From an uncultured Lachnospiraceae bacterium (GTDB lineage Bacteria; Bacillota; Clostridia; Lachnospirales; Lachnospiraceae), in the NCBI GenBank assembly GCA_944381535.1, contig CALWLN010000135.1, positions 1 to 38,137 of the forward strand: a DNA stretch of 38,137 nt. The letters are read 5' to 3'. A program made the translations under genes and the position numbers. Within the stretch, counting starts at the first letter, position 1. Every line of letters begins with the position of its first letter. Below the pieces are notes generated by a model, which was not told where the DNA came from, ran no database searches, and was given only the letters and a program-made list of their open reading frames with translations. This document shows positions 1-7,201 of this stretch, one piece after another.

Positions 1-250
1 CACATTTGTTATAAGCAGACCATGGAAAGACGCCGGCACTTGGCGAACCGACCGTTTACGGGCGGCGAGCCTAGTACCGCTGCGTCTTGATTTGAGCGGG
101 AGCGTGTCTGCGTTAACAAATGTGCCATCCAGGGCGACCTCCAGACAAAATCTAAAAATCCTTTTGATCCTGTGATGAGCAAAAAACTTTTAAATTTCCC
201 CGCCCCATGAGAAGTAACCGTGGCTCAGACACCCGCAGGAGCCCGGAAAT
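1..250 (+). ncRNA. Candidate structured RNA, class not identified
   Basis: There is no plausible gene in the first 412 bases. Bases 1-11 are the exact reverse complement of 114-124, and GCAGAC at 15-20 pairs with GTCTGC at 106-111, giving a closing helix of about 17 pairs. Inside it AAGACGC (27-33) pairs with GCGTCTT (82-88). Further on, GGCTC (about 222) and GAGCC (about 240) can form a second hairpin. Such nested complementarity in a GC-rich, non-coding stretch suggests a folded RNA that may begin before the window. The raiA-type RNAs of Clostridia are of similar size, but I cannot confirm that assignment. Strand is assumed from the neighbouring genes. Between 250 and 412 I see only AT-rich sequence with a TATAAT at 315-320 and no good -35. 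Confidence 0.45.
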
Positions 251-412
251 AACGCTTAACAAAAATTTTATAATATTTTAGAAAAAGAACATAGGAATTT
301 GGGGGAGAGATTGTTATAATAAACCTTGATTATAGGGTCCACGATGTGGCTTCTGTTATCAAACACAAGGATAGATTCGCGATAGACGGAAAGTGAAACG
401 AGGAAAACAAAA

Positions 413-1894
413 ATGAAACTGAGAACAAGACTGATCGTGTCGTTCTGCATCATTATTTTTGTGCCTGTGATGCTGGCTGCCGCAGCCCTTTGGGGATTTG
501 GTCAACTCCAGATGAGAGAACTCCGTCAGGTATACAATGTGAATACGGACCCCTATGAATATCTTATTAACTCTTTTCAGGTATTGAGCCGCTTTACCAA
601 AGCCAATTATGATGAGCTTTTGAAGGTGGCCCAGGAGAATCCCCAGAGGCTGGAGGATTACGACTACCTGACGGAAATAAATGATGAACTGGCCGAAAAA
701 TATTCCTTTCTGGTGGTGCGGAAAGGACAGGAGCTGATCTTCGCCGGCGAGGAAAACATCCCCGCAGGGCTGAAGGATTTCGACCATGAGGGCAGCGGCA
801 GCGAGTCCGGCACTTATGTGGACGAGGACGGACAATGCCTGATAAAACAGATTGACTTTTCATATTCGGACGGCAATGAGGGAAGCTTGTTTATTGTCAC
901 CTCCATGGTGAAGATGGTTCCGGAGCTGAAGGGCATGGTTGCCGATATGATGGTTTCGGTGGTGTTGATTCTGGTATTCACGGCCGGTATGCTGGTGATG
1001 TGGATTTACAAGGGGATTTTCAATCCTATACGGAAATTACAGATAGCGGCGGAGAATATCAAGGAGGGAAATCTGGATTTTACTCTGGAGCCGGAGAATA
1101 AAGACGAGATCGGTGCCCTCTGTCAGAGCTTCGAGGAAATGAGAAAGCGGCTGAAGGATTCGGCGGAGGAGAAGCTGAGCAACGAGAAGGAAAATAAAGT
1201 ACTCATCAGCAATATTTCCCATGATCTGAAAACGCCCATCACGGCCATCAAGGGTTATGTGGAGGGAATCATCGACGGAGTAGCCGACACGCCGGAAAAG
1301 ATGGACAAATACATCCGGACCATATATAATAAGGCTAACGAGATGGATACCCTTATCAATGAGCTGACGCTGTACTCTAAGATCGATACCAACCGCATTC
1401 CTTATAATTTCAGCCGGATAAACGTGGCGGAGTATTTTGACGACTGCGTGGAGGAATTAAGCCTGGAACTGGAGGCCAAGAATATCGGTCTGGCGTATTT
1501 TAACTATATCGAGGACAGCAATGTACAGATCATTGCGGACCCGGAGCAGTTAAAGCGCGTGATCAACAATATCATCAGCAATTCGGTGAAATATCTGGAC
1601 AAGCAGAAGGGCTTTATCAATATCCGTATCCGGGATGTGGGCGATTTCATCCAGGTGGAGATCGAGGACAACGGAAGAGGCATTGCCGCCAAGGATCTGC
1701 CCTACATTTTCGACAGGTTTTACCGGACGGACGCTTCCCGGAACTCCGCCACCGGCGGCAGCGGCATAGGCCTTTCCATCGTGAAGAAGATTATCGAGGA
1801 CCACGGCGGAAGTATCTGGGCCACCAGCAAGGAACACACGGGAACGATTATGTATTTTGTCATTCGCAAATATCAGGAGGTACCAAATGAGTAA
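413..1894 (+). CDS. Membrane sensor histidine kinase (HAMP, HisKA, HATPase_c)
   Basis: 493 residues. TM segment 1 is at about 8-28, an extracytoplasmic sensor region follows, and TM segment 2 is at about 178-199, leading into a HAMP linker (to about 252). The dimerisation box ISHDLKTP holds the phospho-acceptor His270. The ATPase domain shows the N box (NNIISNSVKYL), G1 (DNGRGI), F box (FDRFYRT) and G2 (GGSGIGLSIV), so the kinase should be active. It would autophosphorylate on His270 and pass the phosphate to the regulator encoded directly downstream, whose start overlaps its stop by 8 bases. The ATG at 413 follows a GAGG-type ribosome-binding site at about 399. The input signal cannot be read from the sequence. 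It is not adjacent to the pst genes, so calling it PhoR would be a guess. Confidence 0.95.
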   Translation: MKLRTRLIVSFCIIIFVPVMLAAAALWGFGQLQMRELRQVYNVNTDPYEYLINSFQVLSRFTKANYDELLKVAQENPQRLEDYDYLTEINDELAEKYSFLVVRKGQELIFAGEENIPAGLKDFDHEGSGSESGTYVDEDGQCLIKQIDFSYSDGNEGSLFIVTSMVKMVPELKGMVADMMVSVVLILVFTAGMLVMWIYKGIFNPIRKLQIAAENIKEGNLDFTLEPENKDEIGALCQSFEEMRKRLKDSAEEKLSNEKENKVLISNISHDLKTPITAIKGYVEGIIDGVADTPEKMDKYIRTIYNKANEMDTLINELTLYSKIDTNRIPYNFSRINVAEYFDDCVEELSLELEAKNIGLAYFNYIEDSNVQIIADPEQLKRVINNIISNSVKYLDKQKGFINIRIRDVGDFIQVEIEDNGRGIAAKDLPYIFDRFYRTDASRNSATGGSGIGLSIVKKIIEDHGGSIWATSKEHTGTIMYFVIRKYQEVPNE

Positions 1895-2576
1895 AGTATT
1901 GATTATCGAAGACGAGGTCGCCATTGCGGACCTGGAAAAAGACTACCTGGAATTGAGCGGTTTTGAGGTGGAGATTGAAAATGACGGAACCGTAGGGTTG
2001 AACCGGGCGCTGGAGGAGGATTTCGACATGTATATCCTGGACCTGATGCTGCCGGGTACCGACGGCTTTGAAATCTGCAAGAAAATCCGGGAAAAGAAAA
2101 ATACGCCTGTTCTCATGGTATCCGCGAAAAAGGACGACATTGACAAGATTCGGGGCTTAGGCCTGGGAGCGGACGACTACATCACCAAGCCCTTCTCCCC
2201 CAGTGAACTGGTAGCCCGGGTGAAGGCCCATCTGGCCCGTTATGAGCGGCTCATCGGCAGCAATGCGGCGGAAAATGATATCATTGAGATTCGAGGGCTG
2301 AAGATTGACAAGACCGCTCGCCGGGTGTGGGTCAACGGGGAGGAGAAGCAGTTTACCACCAAGGAGTTTGACCTCCTGACCTTCCTGGCTCAGAATCCCA
2401 ATCATGTATTTACCAAAGAAGAATTGTTCAGCAAGATCTGGGACATGGAGTCGGTGGGTGATATCGCCACGGTTACGGTGCATATCAAGAAGATTCGCGA
2501 GAAGATTGAACTCAGCACCTCCTCCCCCCAGTATATTGAGACCATTTGGGGCGTGGGGTATCGGTTTAAGGTGTAA
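1887..2576 (+). CDS. OmpR/PhoB-family response regulator
   Basis: 229 residues from the ATG at 1887, chosen because AGGAGG lies at 1875-1880; an earlier in-frame start at 1857 has no such site. The receiver domain shows the acidic pocket E8/D9, phospho-acceptor D52 (ILDLMLPG), S79 and K101 (ITKPF). The C-terminal winged helix (about 130-229) has the OmpR signature TTKEFDLLTFLAQNPNHVFT and ends VGYRFKV. The gene overlaps the upstream kinase by 8 bases, so the two are translationally coupled and form a cognate pair. It should bind DNA as a phosphorylated dimer. The target genes are unknown. Confidence 0.95.
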   Translation: MSKVLIIEDEVAIADLEKDYLELSGFEVEIENDGTVGLNRALEEDFDMYILDLMLPGTDGFEICKKIREKKNTPVLMVSAKKDDIDKIRGLGLGADDYITKPFSPSELVARVKAHLARYERLIGSNAAENDIIEIRGLKIDKTARRVWVNGEEKQFTTKEFDLLTFLAQNPNHVFTKEELFSKIWDMESVGDIATVTVHIKKIREKIELSTSSPQYIETIWGVGYRFKV

Positions 2577-2590
2577 AGAAAGCGGGAAAA

Positions 2591-3352
2591 ATGATGTTTC
2601 CAACAAATAGAACACCTCAGACCCCTGAGATGATATACGAGGACGACCATATCCTCGTCTGCCGTAAAATGGCCGGGGTTCCGGTGCAGACAGCAAAACT
2701 CGGCCAGCAGGACATGGTGAGTCTGCTTAAGAATTACTGCGTAAAAAAAGGCGAAGTGCCGGAAATCTATGTGGTTCATCGGCTGGACCAGCCCGTGGAA
2801 GGATTGATGGTCTTTGCCAAGACCGGGCAGGCTGCCGCCGCCTTAAGTAAGCAGATACAGCAAAAGAGTGTGGATAAGTATTATCGGGCCATTGTGGAGG
2901 GAATCCCACAGCCGGCCCAGGGATTGTTGGAGGACTATCTGCTGCGGGACGGAAAGAGCAACACCTCTAAGGTGGTGGCTGAAGGGACAAAGGGAGCTAA
3001 GAAGGCGGTTCTGCGCTATCGGGTGGTGAAGAGCCGGCCGGATGTTTCACAAGAGCAAGAGAAGGAGATCAGTCGGGTGAAGCCTGGGCCGAGTGTAAAA
3101 CAGCCGGAGCCCGAGAGGCCTGTCAGTCTCCTGGAAATCCGGCTGGAGACGGGCCGGCACCATCAGATACGTGTCCAGATGGCCCATGCGGGATATCCGC
3201 TGGTGGGAGATAAAAAATACAATCCCAACTGTCAAAGGGAGTATCTTCCAATCGGGCTTTGTTCCGTCCGGCTGGCATTCGACCATCCGGCAGACGGCGG
3301 TTGGATGGAATTTACCATAGATCCTGTGGAGCCGGCCTTTCAGCGGTTCTAA
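2591..3352 (+). CDS. RluA-family RNA pseudouridine synthase
   Basis: 253 residues. The catalytic motif of the RluA family is present as HRLDQPVEGLMVFAKT with catalytic Asp66; the usual Thr-Ser after HRLD is Val-Glu here. Later family motifs are LETGRHHQIRVQMAHAGYPLVGDKKY and FDHP near the C-terminus. The enzyme isomerises specific uridines of rRNA or tRNA to pseudouridine; the site cannot be predicted. There is no N-terminal S4 domain. A charged, proline-containing insert (about residues 154-178) interrupts the fold between two strands. It starts 14 bases after the response regulator and is probably co-transcribed. Two adjacent ATGs (2591 and 2594) could serve as start; the ribosome-binding site (AAAGCGGGAAA) is weak. 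Confidence 0.88.
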   Translation: MMFPTNRTPQTPEMIYEDDHILVCRKMAGVPVQTAKLGQQDMVSLLKNYCVKKGEVPEIYVVHRLDQPVEGLMVFAKTGQAAAALSKQIQQKSVDKYYRAIVEGIPQPAQGLLEDYLLRDGKSNTSKVVAEGTKGAKKAVLRYRVVKSRPDVSQEQEKEISRVKPGPSVKQPEPERPVSLLEIRLETGRHHQIRVQMAHAGYPLVGDKKYNPNCQREYLPIGLCSVRLAFDHPADGGWMEFTIDPVEPAFQRF

Positions 3353-3457
3353 AAGCAGTTTAGGAACTCTGAATGGGGAATGGCAGCGGAGGAATATGAC
3401 CTATGCCGACGACAATTTTGAAACATAAAAAGAAGCAAAACCGCACATACTACCTCC

Positions 3458-4492
3458 ATGAGACAAGACTTAAAAAAGCCTTTGCTGGAGGCTGTGCGGA
3501 TTCTGGGAATCACTCTGGCAGTGTATCTGACAATGCGATATTTACTGCCCCTGGTGATTCCCTTTTTGTTTGCCTTCCTGCTGGCGAAGCTTTTACACCC
3601 CCTGGTAGAAAAACTTCATAAACGGCTCAAACTCAAACGAGGGCTGATCTCCGTCATCATTTTGCTCCTGTTTCTCGTCCTGCTCCTTTGGGTGCTGTGG
3701 ATGGTGGGCGGAAGTCTTGTGGAACAGCTTAAGAATCTGTTTGCCAATTTTCCTGTCTATCAGAGAAATATGACTGTTTTCTGGGAAAGCTCCTGCGCCC
3801 AGGTGGAGGAGTGGACCGGCATGAAAGCGGGAACCATTCAGCTGAGGATTGATGAGACAGCTCCGGCAATCTGGGATAATGTGAAAAATACCTTTGTGCC
3901 GAACCTGATGAGCAGTTCCTTTTCCTGGATCAAGGGCATTGGCGTGCTGGCGGCCGTCTGCATTGTGATGGGGATTTCCACCCTGCTCATCGTGAAGGAA
4001 TATGCGGATATTCGCGGGAAAATGGAGCAGGGAGCTTTGGGCGCTGCGGCGCTTCGCGTATCCCGGCGGGTGTACCATGCGGGAGGGGGCTATGTGAAAT
4101 CTCAGCTTCTCATTATGCTGGCAGTCACCATAGTCTGCATTGTGGGGCTTTTTTTAACGGGGAATCCCTACGCCATGCTGGCGGGGCTGGGAATCGGTCT
4201 CTGCGACGCGCTGCCCTTCCTGGGAACCGGGACCGTATTTATCCCCTGGGCTATGATTGAGATACTGAGCGGCCGCTATCTGATGGCGGCAGTCTATGCG
4301 GTGATTTACACCATCTCCAGCCTCACAAGGGAGCTTCTGGAACCGAAGCTGGTGGGAGATAAGCTGGGGATCCATCCCCTGGCCGTGGTGGTCAGCGTCT
4401 ATGTTGGGCTGGGCGTTTACGGCCTGTGGGGGTTCGCCCTTGGTCCCATTTCCTATATTCTGATACGGGAAATCTGGCTGGAACTGCGGTGA
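3458..4492 (+). CDS. AI-2E/YtvI-like polytopic membrane protein
   Basis: 344 residues with about seven to eight hydrophobic segments: a double hydrophobic stretch at 10-45, another at about 62-86, a hydrophilic central region (90-150), then helices to the C-terminus. The pattern, the amphipathic segment after the second pair of helices (LVEQLKNLFANFP) and the C-terminal block SSLTRELLEPKLVGDKLGIHPL are typical of the AI-2E transporter superfamily, which includes YtvI-like sporulation membrane proteins and Na+/H+ antiporter-like members. Substrate is not predictable, and the quorum-sensing role implied by the family name is not supported here. No good ribosome-binding site precedes the ATG at 3458. 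A GGAGG at about 3388 lies too far upstream and in front of a very short frame. Confidence 0.82.
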   Translation: MRQDLKKPLLEAVRILGITLAVYLTMRYLLPLVIPFLFAFLLAKLLHPLVEKLHKRLKLKRGLISVIILLLFLVLLLWVLWMVGGSLVEQLKNLFANFPVYQRNMTVFWESSCAQVEEWTGMKAGTIQLRIDETAPAIWDNVKNTFVPNLMSSSFSWIKGIGVLAAVCIVMGISTLLIVKEYADIRGKMEQGALGAAALRVSRRVYHAGGGYVKSQLLIMLAVTIVCIVGLFLTGNPYAMLAGLGIGLCDALPFLGTGTVFIPWAMIEILSGRYLMAAVYAVIYTISSLTRELLEPKLVGDKLGIHPLAVVVSVYVGLGVYGLWGFALGPISYILIREIWLELR

Positions 4493-4497
4493 GGGTT

Positions 4498-4559
4498 CGT
4501 AACAGTTCGGACAGCAAGCCACAGACCGCCTTCTCCAAAGGCTATCCTGAACTGTTACG
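4498..4559. repeat. Short (internally deleted) copy of a miniature inverted-repeat element
   Basis: A 62-base element with perfect 11-base terminal inverted repeats, CGTAACAGTTC (4498-4508) and GAACTGTTACG (4549-4559). Bases 4500-4545 match 35259-35304 with two differences over 46 bases, after which this copy jumps directly to the right end. It is therefore an internally deleted form of the element at 35259-35430. It sits six bases past the stop of the AI-2E-like gene and may act as its transcription end. Confidence 0.75.
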
Positions 4560-4579
4560 GAGATTTTAATGGATGCGCC

Positions 4580-4608
4580 TTGACACCCATGGCCCGCCTT
4601 GCTAAAAT
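4580..4608 (+). promoter_or_regulatory. Promoter of the SGNH esterase/ROK genes
   Basis: TTGACA at 4580-4585 and TAAAAT at 4603-4608, with a 17-base spacer. It lies 40 bases upstream of the esterase start and just after the inverted-repeat element. Confidence 0.7.
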
Positions 4609-4647
4609 GCAAAGTAAGAAAAATTTTTTCATACTTTGGAGGTGCTT

Positions 4648-5286
4648 ATGAAAACAATATTATTTCAAGGGGATTCCATTACGGACGCCGGGCGCAGCTA
4701 TACGGACGACCATTTACTGGGATATGGTTATCCCACTATGGTGAGCGGGACCTTGGGCGCGGAGTATCCGGGGCAGTACAGAATGTATAACCGAGGGGTC
4801 AGCGGCAACCGTGTGGTGGATCTGTATGCCAGAATCAAAATTGATATCTTAAACCTTAAGCCGGATATCTTAAGTATCTTGATTGGAGTAAATGACGTAT
4901 GGCATGAGTTTGGCTCGCAAAACGGGGTGGAGGCGGAGAAATATTTTAAAATATACTCCATGCTGATTGAAGAGATTAAGGAAGTATTGCCGGACATTAA
5001 GATCATGATTCTGGAGCCCTTTGTGCTGAAGGCCTCCGGCACCCAGGAGCATTGGACCCAGTTCCGCCGGGAGGTGGAAAAGCGGGCCGAAAAGGCCAGG
5101 GAAGTGGCCGAGAAATATGATCTGGTGTTTGTGCCCCTGCAGGAGAAGTTTGATGAGGCGGAGAAGCTGGCTCCCGCGGAGGATTGGCTGAGGGACGGGG
5201 TTCATCCCACCTTTGCGGGCCATGAGATCATCAAGCGGGCATGGCTTGAGGGGATGAAAAGTTTATGGACAGGGCAAAAGGTATAA
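4648..5286 (+). CDS. SGNH/GDSL-family hydrolase (probable carbohydrate esterase)
   Basis: 212 residues, starting at the ATG at 4648 because TTGGAGGTG lies at 4636-4643; a GTG-type extension to 4636 would overlap that site. The four SGNH blocks are visible: GDSITD with nucleophile Ser10, the Gly of GVSGNR, the Asn of IGVNDVW, and DGVHPTFAGH with Asp183 and His186. There is no signal peptide, so it should act in the cytoplasm, probably removing acetyl or other acyl groups from imported sugars. Its last 22 bases overlap the ROK regulator gene, and it precedes the isomerase/mannosidase operon, which supports a role in glycan use. The exact ester substrate is unknown. Confidence 0.88.
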   Translation: MKTILFQGDSITDAGRSYTDDHLLGYGYPTMVSGTLGAEYPGQYRMYNRGVSGNRVVDLYARIKIDILNLKPDILSILIGVNDVWHEFGSQNGVEAEKYFKIYSMLIEEIKEVLPDIKIMILEPFVLKASGTQEHWTQFRREVEKRAEKAREVAEKYDLVFVPLQEKFDEAEKLAPAEDWLRDGVHPTFAGHEIIKRAWLEGMKSLWTGQKV

Positions 5287-6434
5287 ATAATAATGATTTA
5301 AAGCGAAGAAATCGGGGACTGGTGTTACAGCTTATCGCAACGGGTGAGAGCAACACCAGGGTGGGCCTTGCCAAGTCCAGCCGATTGACCAAAATGTCGG
5401 TTACCAATATCATTGACGAATTTATACATATGAACCTGATTGTTGAGGGGGAGAAAGACTGGGAGAAGAAAGAGTTCCAGGGACGAAATCCGTCGCTGCT
5501 GGATTTGTCTCCCCATGCTCCGAAAGTGGTCGGAGTCCTGATCAACCGGGACTATTGCGCGGCTATACTCTGCGATTTTCAGTTAAATGTGATCAAAACG
5601 GAAAGACGCGAGCTGGATTACAGTGATAAAGAGTGGCTATTGGAGAATATCTATGGGCTGGTGGACAGTATGATAGAGGATGAGAATAATATCCTTGGCA
5701 TTGGCGTGGCCTCTATCGGTCCTCTGGATGTAGCCGGAGGCGTAATTTTAAGTCCGCCGCGTTTTTATGGGATAAAGAATCTGCCGCTGGCTGCTTTGCT
5801 GAAAGAAAAATACGGATTACCTGTATTTATGGATCATCAGTATAATTCGGCGGCCCGGGCGGAAAAGCTGTTTGGCTGCGGAAAGAATTTTTCCTCCTTT
5901 GTATTTGTGGGTGTGACGAACGGCATCGGAGCTGGGATATATTTGAATGGAAGAATTCTTCAGGGGCAGTCCGGCCTTGGGAGTGAACTGGGGCACATGA
6001 GTGTTGATTACAAGGGAATTCATTGTGAATGCGGCAATTTTGGATGTGTGGAAAATTATGCCAGTACAAATGTCATTTGCAGCCGGGTGCAAGCAGCGAC
6101 AGGAAGAAAGACAACCTTTGAAGAATGCTGCAGATATAGTGAGGAGGATGTCATTGACCAGATTTTGAAGGATGCCATAGATAAGCTTTGCAGCTGCTTG
6201 GTAAGTGTATCCAATCTCCTGAATCCGGAGGCCATTATTATGGGGCATGAAAGTGTGAAGCTTCCGGACCGCTATCTGACGAGAATGGAAGAATATATCA
6301 ATCGTTATAAGTTGTCGGAGGGGTATGATCATATACAGATTTTAAAGCCCTATTTTGGAGAGGAGTCTCAACTGGTGGGGGCTGCATGCAATGTGCTGTC
6401 CAGAGCCTTTGAAGGGGAGCTTTTATTTGAGTAG
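5265..6434 (+). CDS. ROK-family transcriptional regulator (NagC/XylR type)
   Basis: 389 residues. The N-terminal 80 residues form a winged helix-turn-helix (RNRGLVLQLIATGESNTRVGLAKSS; MSVTNIIDEFI). The ROK sugar-binding domain follows. The zinc motif is intact, with His244 in LGHMSVDY and the cysteine cluster HCECGNFGCVEN. The ATP-binding DxGxT of ROK kinases is absent (VLINRDYCAAILCDF), as expected for a regulator rather than a kinase. It overlaps the esterase gene by 22 bases and precedes a separately promoted operon of sugar genes. The simplest reading is local repression of these genes, relieved by a sugar. No operator could be recognised with confidence. Confidence 0.9.
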   Translation: MDRAKGINNNDLKRRNRGLVLQLIATGESNTRVGLAKSSRLTKMSVTNIIDEFIHMNLIVEGEKDWEKKEFQGRNPSLLDLSPHAPKVVGVLINRDYCAAILCDFQLNVIKTERRELDYSDKEWLLENIYGLVDSMIEDENNILGIGVASIGPLDVAGGVILSPPRFYGIKNLPLAALLKEKYGLPVFMDHQYNSAARAEKLFGCGKNFSSFVFVGVTNGIGAGIYLNGRILQGQSGLGSELGHMSVDYKGIHCECGNFGCVENYASTNVICSRVQAATGRKTTFEECCRYSEEDVIDQILKDAIDKLCSCLVSVSNLLNPEAIIMGHESVKLPDRYLTRMEEYINRYKLSEGYDHIQILKPYFGEESQLVGAACNVLSRAFEGELLFE

Positions 6435-6523
6435 TCGGCAGAATTTGTAAGAGGTACACTGTACGCGAATCGTAGGACACGGAAAAGACTGTGCCGACTG
6501 ATTGTGTACAGTGTATCTTTTTT
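6433..6523 (+). terminator. Terminator-like structure with two crossing helices
   Basis: GTACACTGTACGCG (6454-6467) can pair with TGTGTACAGTGTAT (6503-6516; three G-U pairs), followed by a T6 run at 6518-6523, which fits a Rho-independent terminator for the ROK gene. AGTCGGCA (6433-6440, overlapping the stop codon) is also the exact complement of TGCCGACT (6492-6499). The two helices interleave, so they form either a pseudoknot or alternative structures. Confidence 0.6.
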
Positions 6524-6557
6524 GTGGAAAAATAAAGACGATAATTAGTAAAAGTAA

Positions 6558-6586
6558 TTTACAAAATAGAAAAAGGATGATATAAT
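6558..6586 (+). promoter_or_regulatory. Promoter of the isomerase-mannosidase operon
   Basis: TTTACA at 6558-6563 and a perfect TATAAT at 6581-6586, spacer 17, 35 bases before the isomerase start. It is the only good promoter seen before the genes 6622-12104 and is a likely target for the ROK regulator encoded upstream. Confidence 0.8.
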
Positions 6587-6621
6587 CTAGTTATCTGAAA
6601 ACCAAAAGAGAGGTGCGAAAT

Positions 6622-7170
6622 ATGTTAAAGTCTGATTATGAAAGCGCAAAACAAAGGATATTGGAACTCTATGACAAGGCAGGAATTGTACTGACGGAAG
6701 AGGAGAAGGCCAATCTGGAAGTGGCGGATTTTGGCCTGAAAAATTATGAACATACCGGTTTGGCTTGCGTGGTATATGTGAATACGAAGCGCTGTTGCGC
6801 CAAGGAGATGGCCCTTTTGCCCGGACAGACCTGCCCGGAGCATCGCCATGCGCCCATACCGGAACTTGCGTATGAAGGGAAGGAAGAAACCTTCCGGTGC
6901 AGATACGGAACCTGTTATGTGTACATAGAGGGAGAGGCCACGGACAGCCCTGCCTGCCAGCCGCCCCAGGACCGGAAGGAATGGTATACGGTATTCCACG
7001 AGGTAGTGTTGAAGCCGGGTATGCAGTTTACCATGCAGCCCAACACGAAGCACTGGTTCCAGGCTGGGGAAGAAGGGGCAGTCGTATCGGAATTCAGCAC
7101 CATGAGTGTAGACGAATACGACATATTTACAGATCCGGGCATTGTGCGGATTCCGGAGATTGAGGAATGA
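6622..7170 (+). CDS. D-lyxose ketol-isomerase (D-lyxose/D-mannose isomerase, cupin)
   Basis: 182 residues from the ATG at 6622 (ribosome-binding site GAGAGGTG at 6608-6615; an in-frame GTG at 6613 falls within it). The protein is a single cupin with the metal ligands of the D-lyxose isomerase family: His74 and His76 in EHRH, a glutamate in GKEETF (88/89), and His144 in PNTKHWF. The family interconverts D-lyxose and D-xylulose and, in several characterised members, D-mannose and D-fructose. As the first gene of an operon with an alpha-mannosidase, a PfkB kinase and an aldolase, mannose is the more likely physiological substrate here; that is an inference from context. Confidence 0.85.
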   Translation: MLKSDYESAKQRILELYDKAGIVLTEEEKANLEVADFGLKNYEHTGLACVVYVNTKRCCAKEMALLPGQTCPEHRHAPIPELAYEGKEETFRCRYGTCYVYIEGEATDSPACQPPQDRKEWYTVFHEVVLKPGMQFTMQPNTKHWFQAGEEGAVVSEFSTMSVDEYDIFTDPGIVRIPEIEE

Positions 7171-7201
7171 TACTGCCTGGGATGAGAGGAGAAAAAGAGA
7201 T

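Noticed and set aside
413-2576. Assigning the two-component pair as PhoR-PhoP
   Set aside because: It is 25 kb from the phosphate block, and OmpR/HAMP-type pairs are too common for the motifs to prove that role.
4499-4560. Minus-strand peptide frames over the inverted-repeat elements at 4.5 and 35.3 kb sharing an RRRSVACC phrase
   Set aside because: The shared phrase comes from the repeated DNA element itself; there is no start signal or coding pattern.
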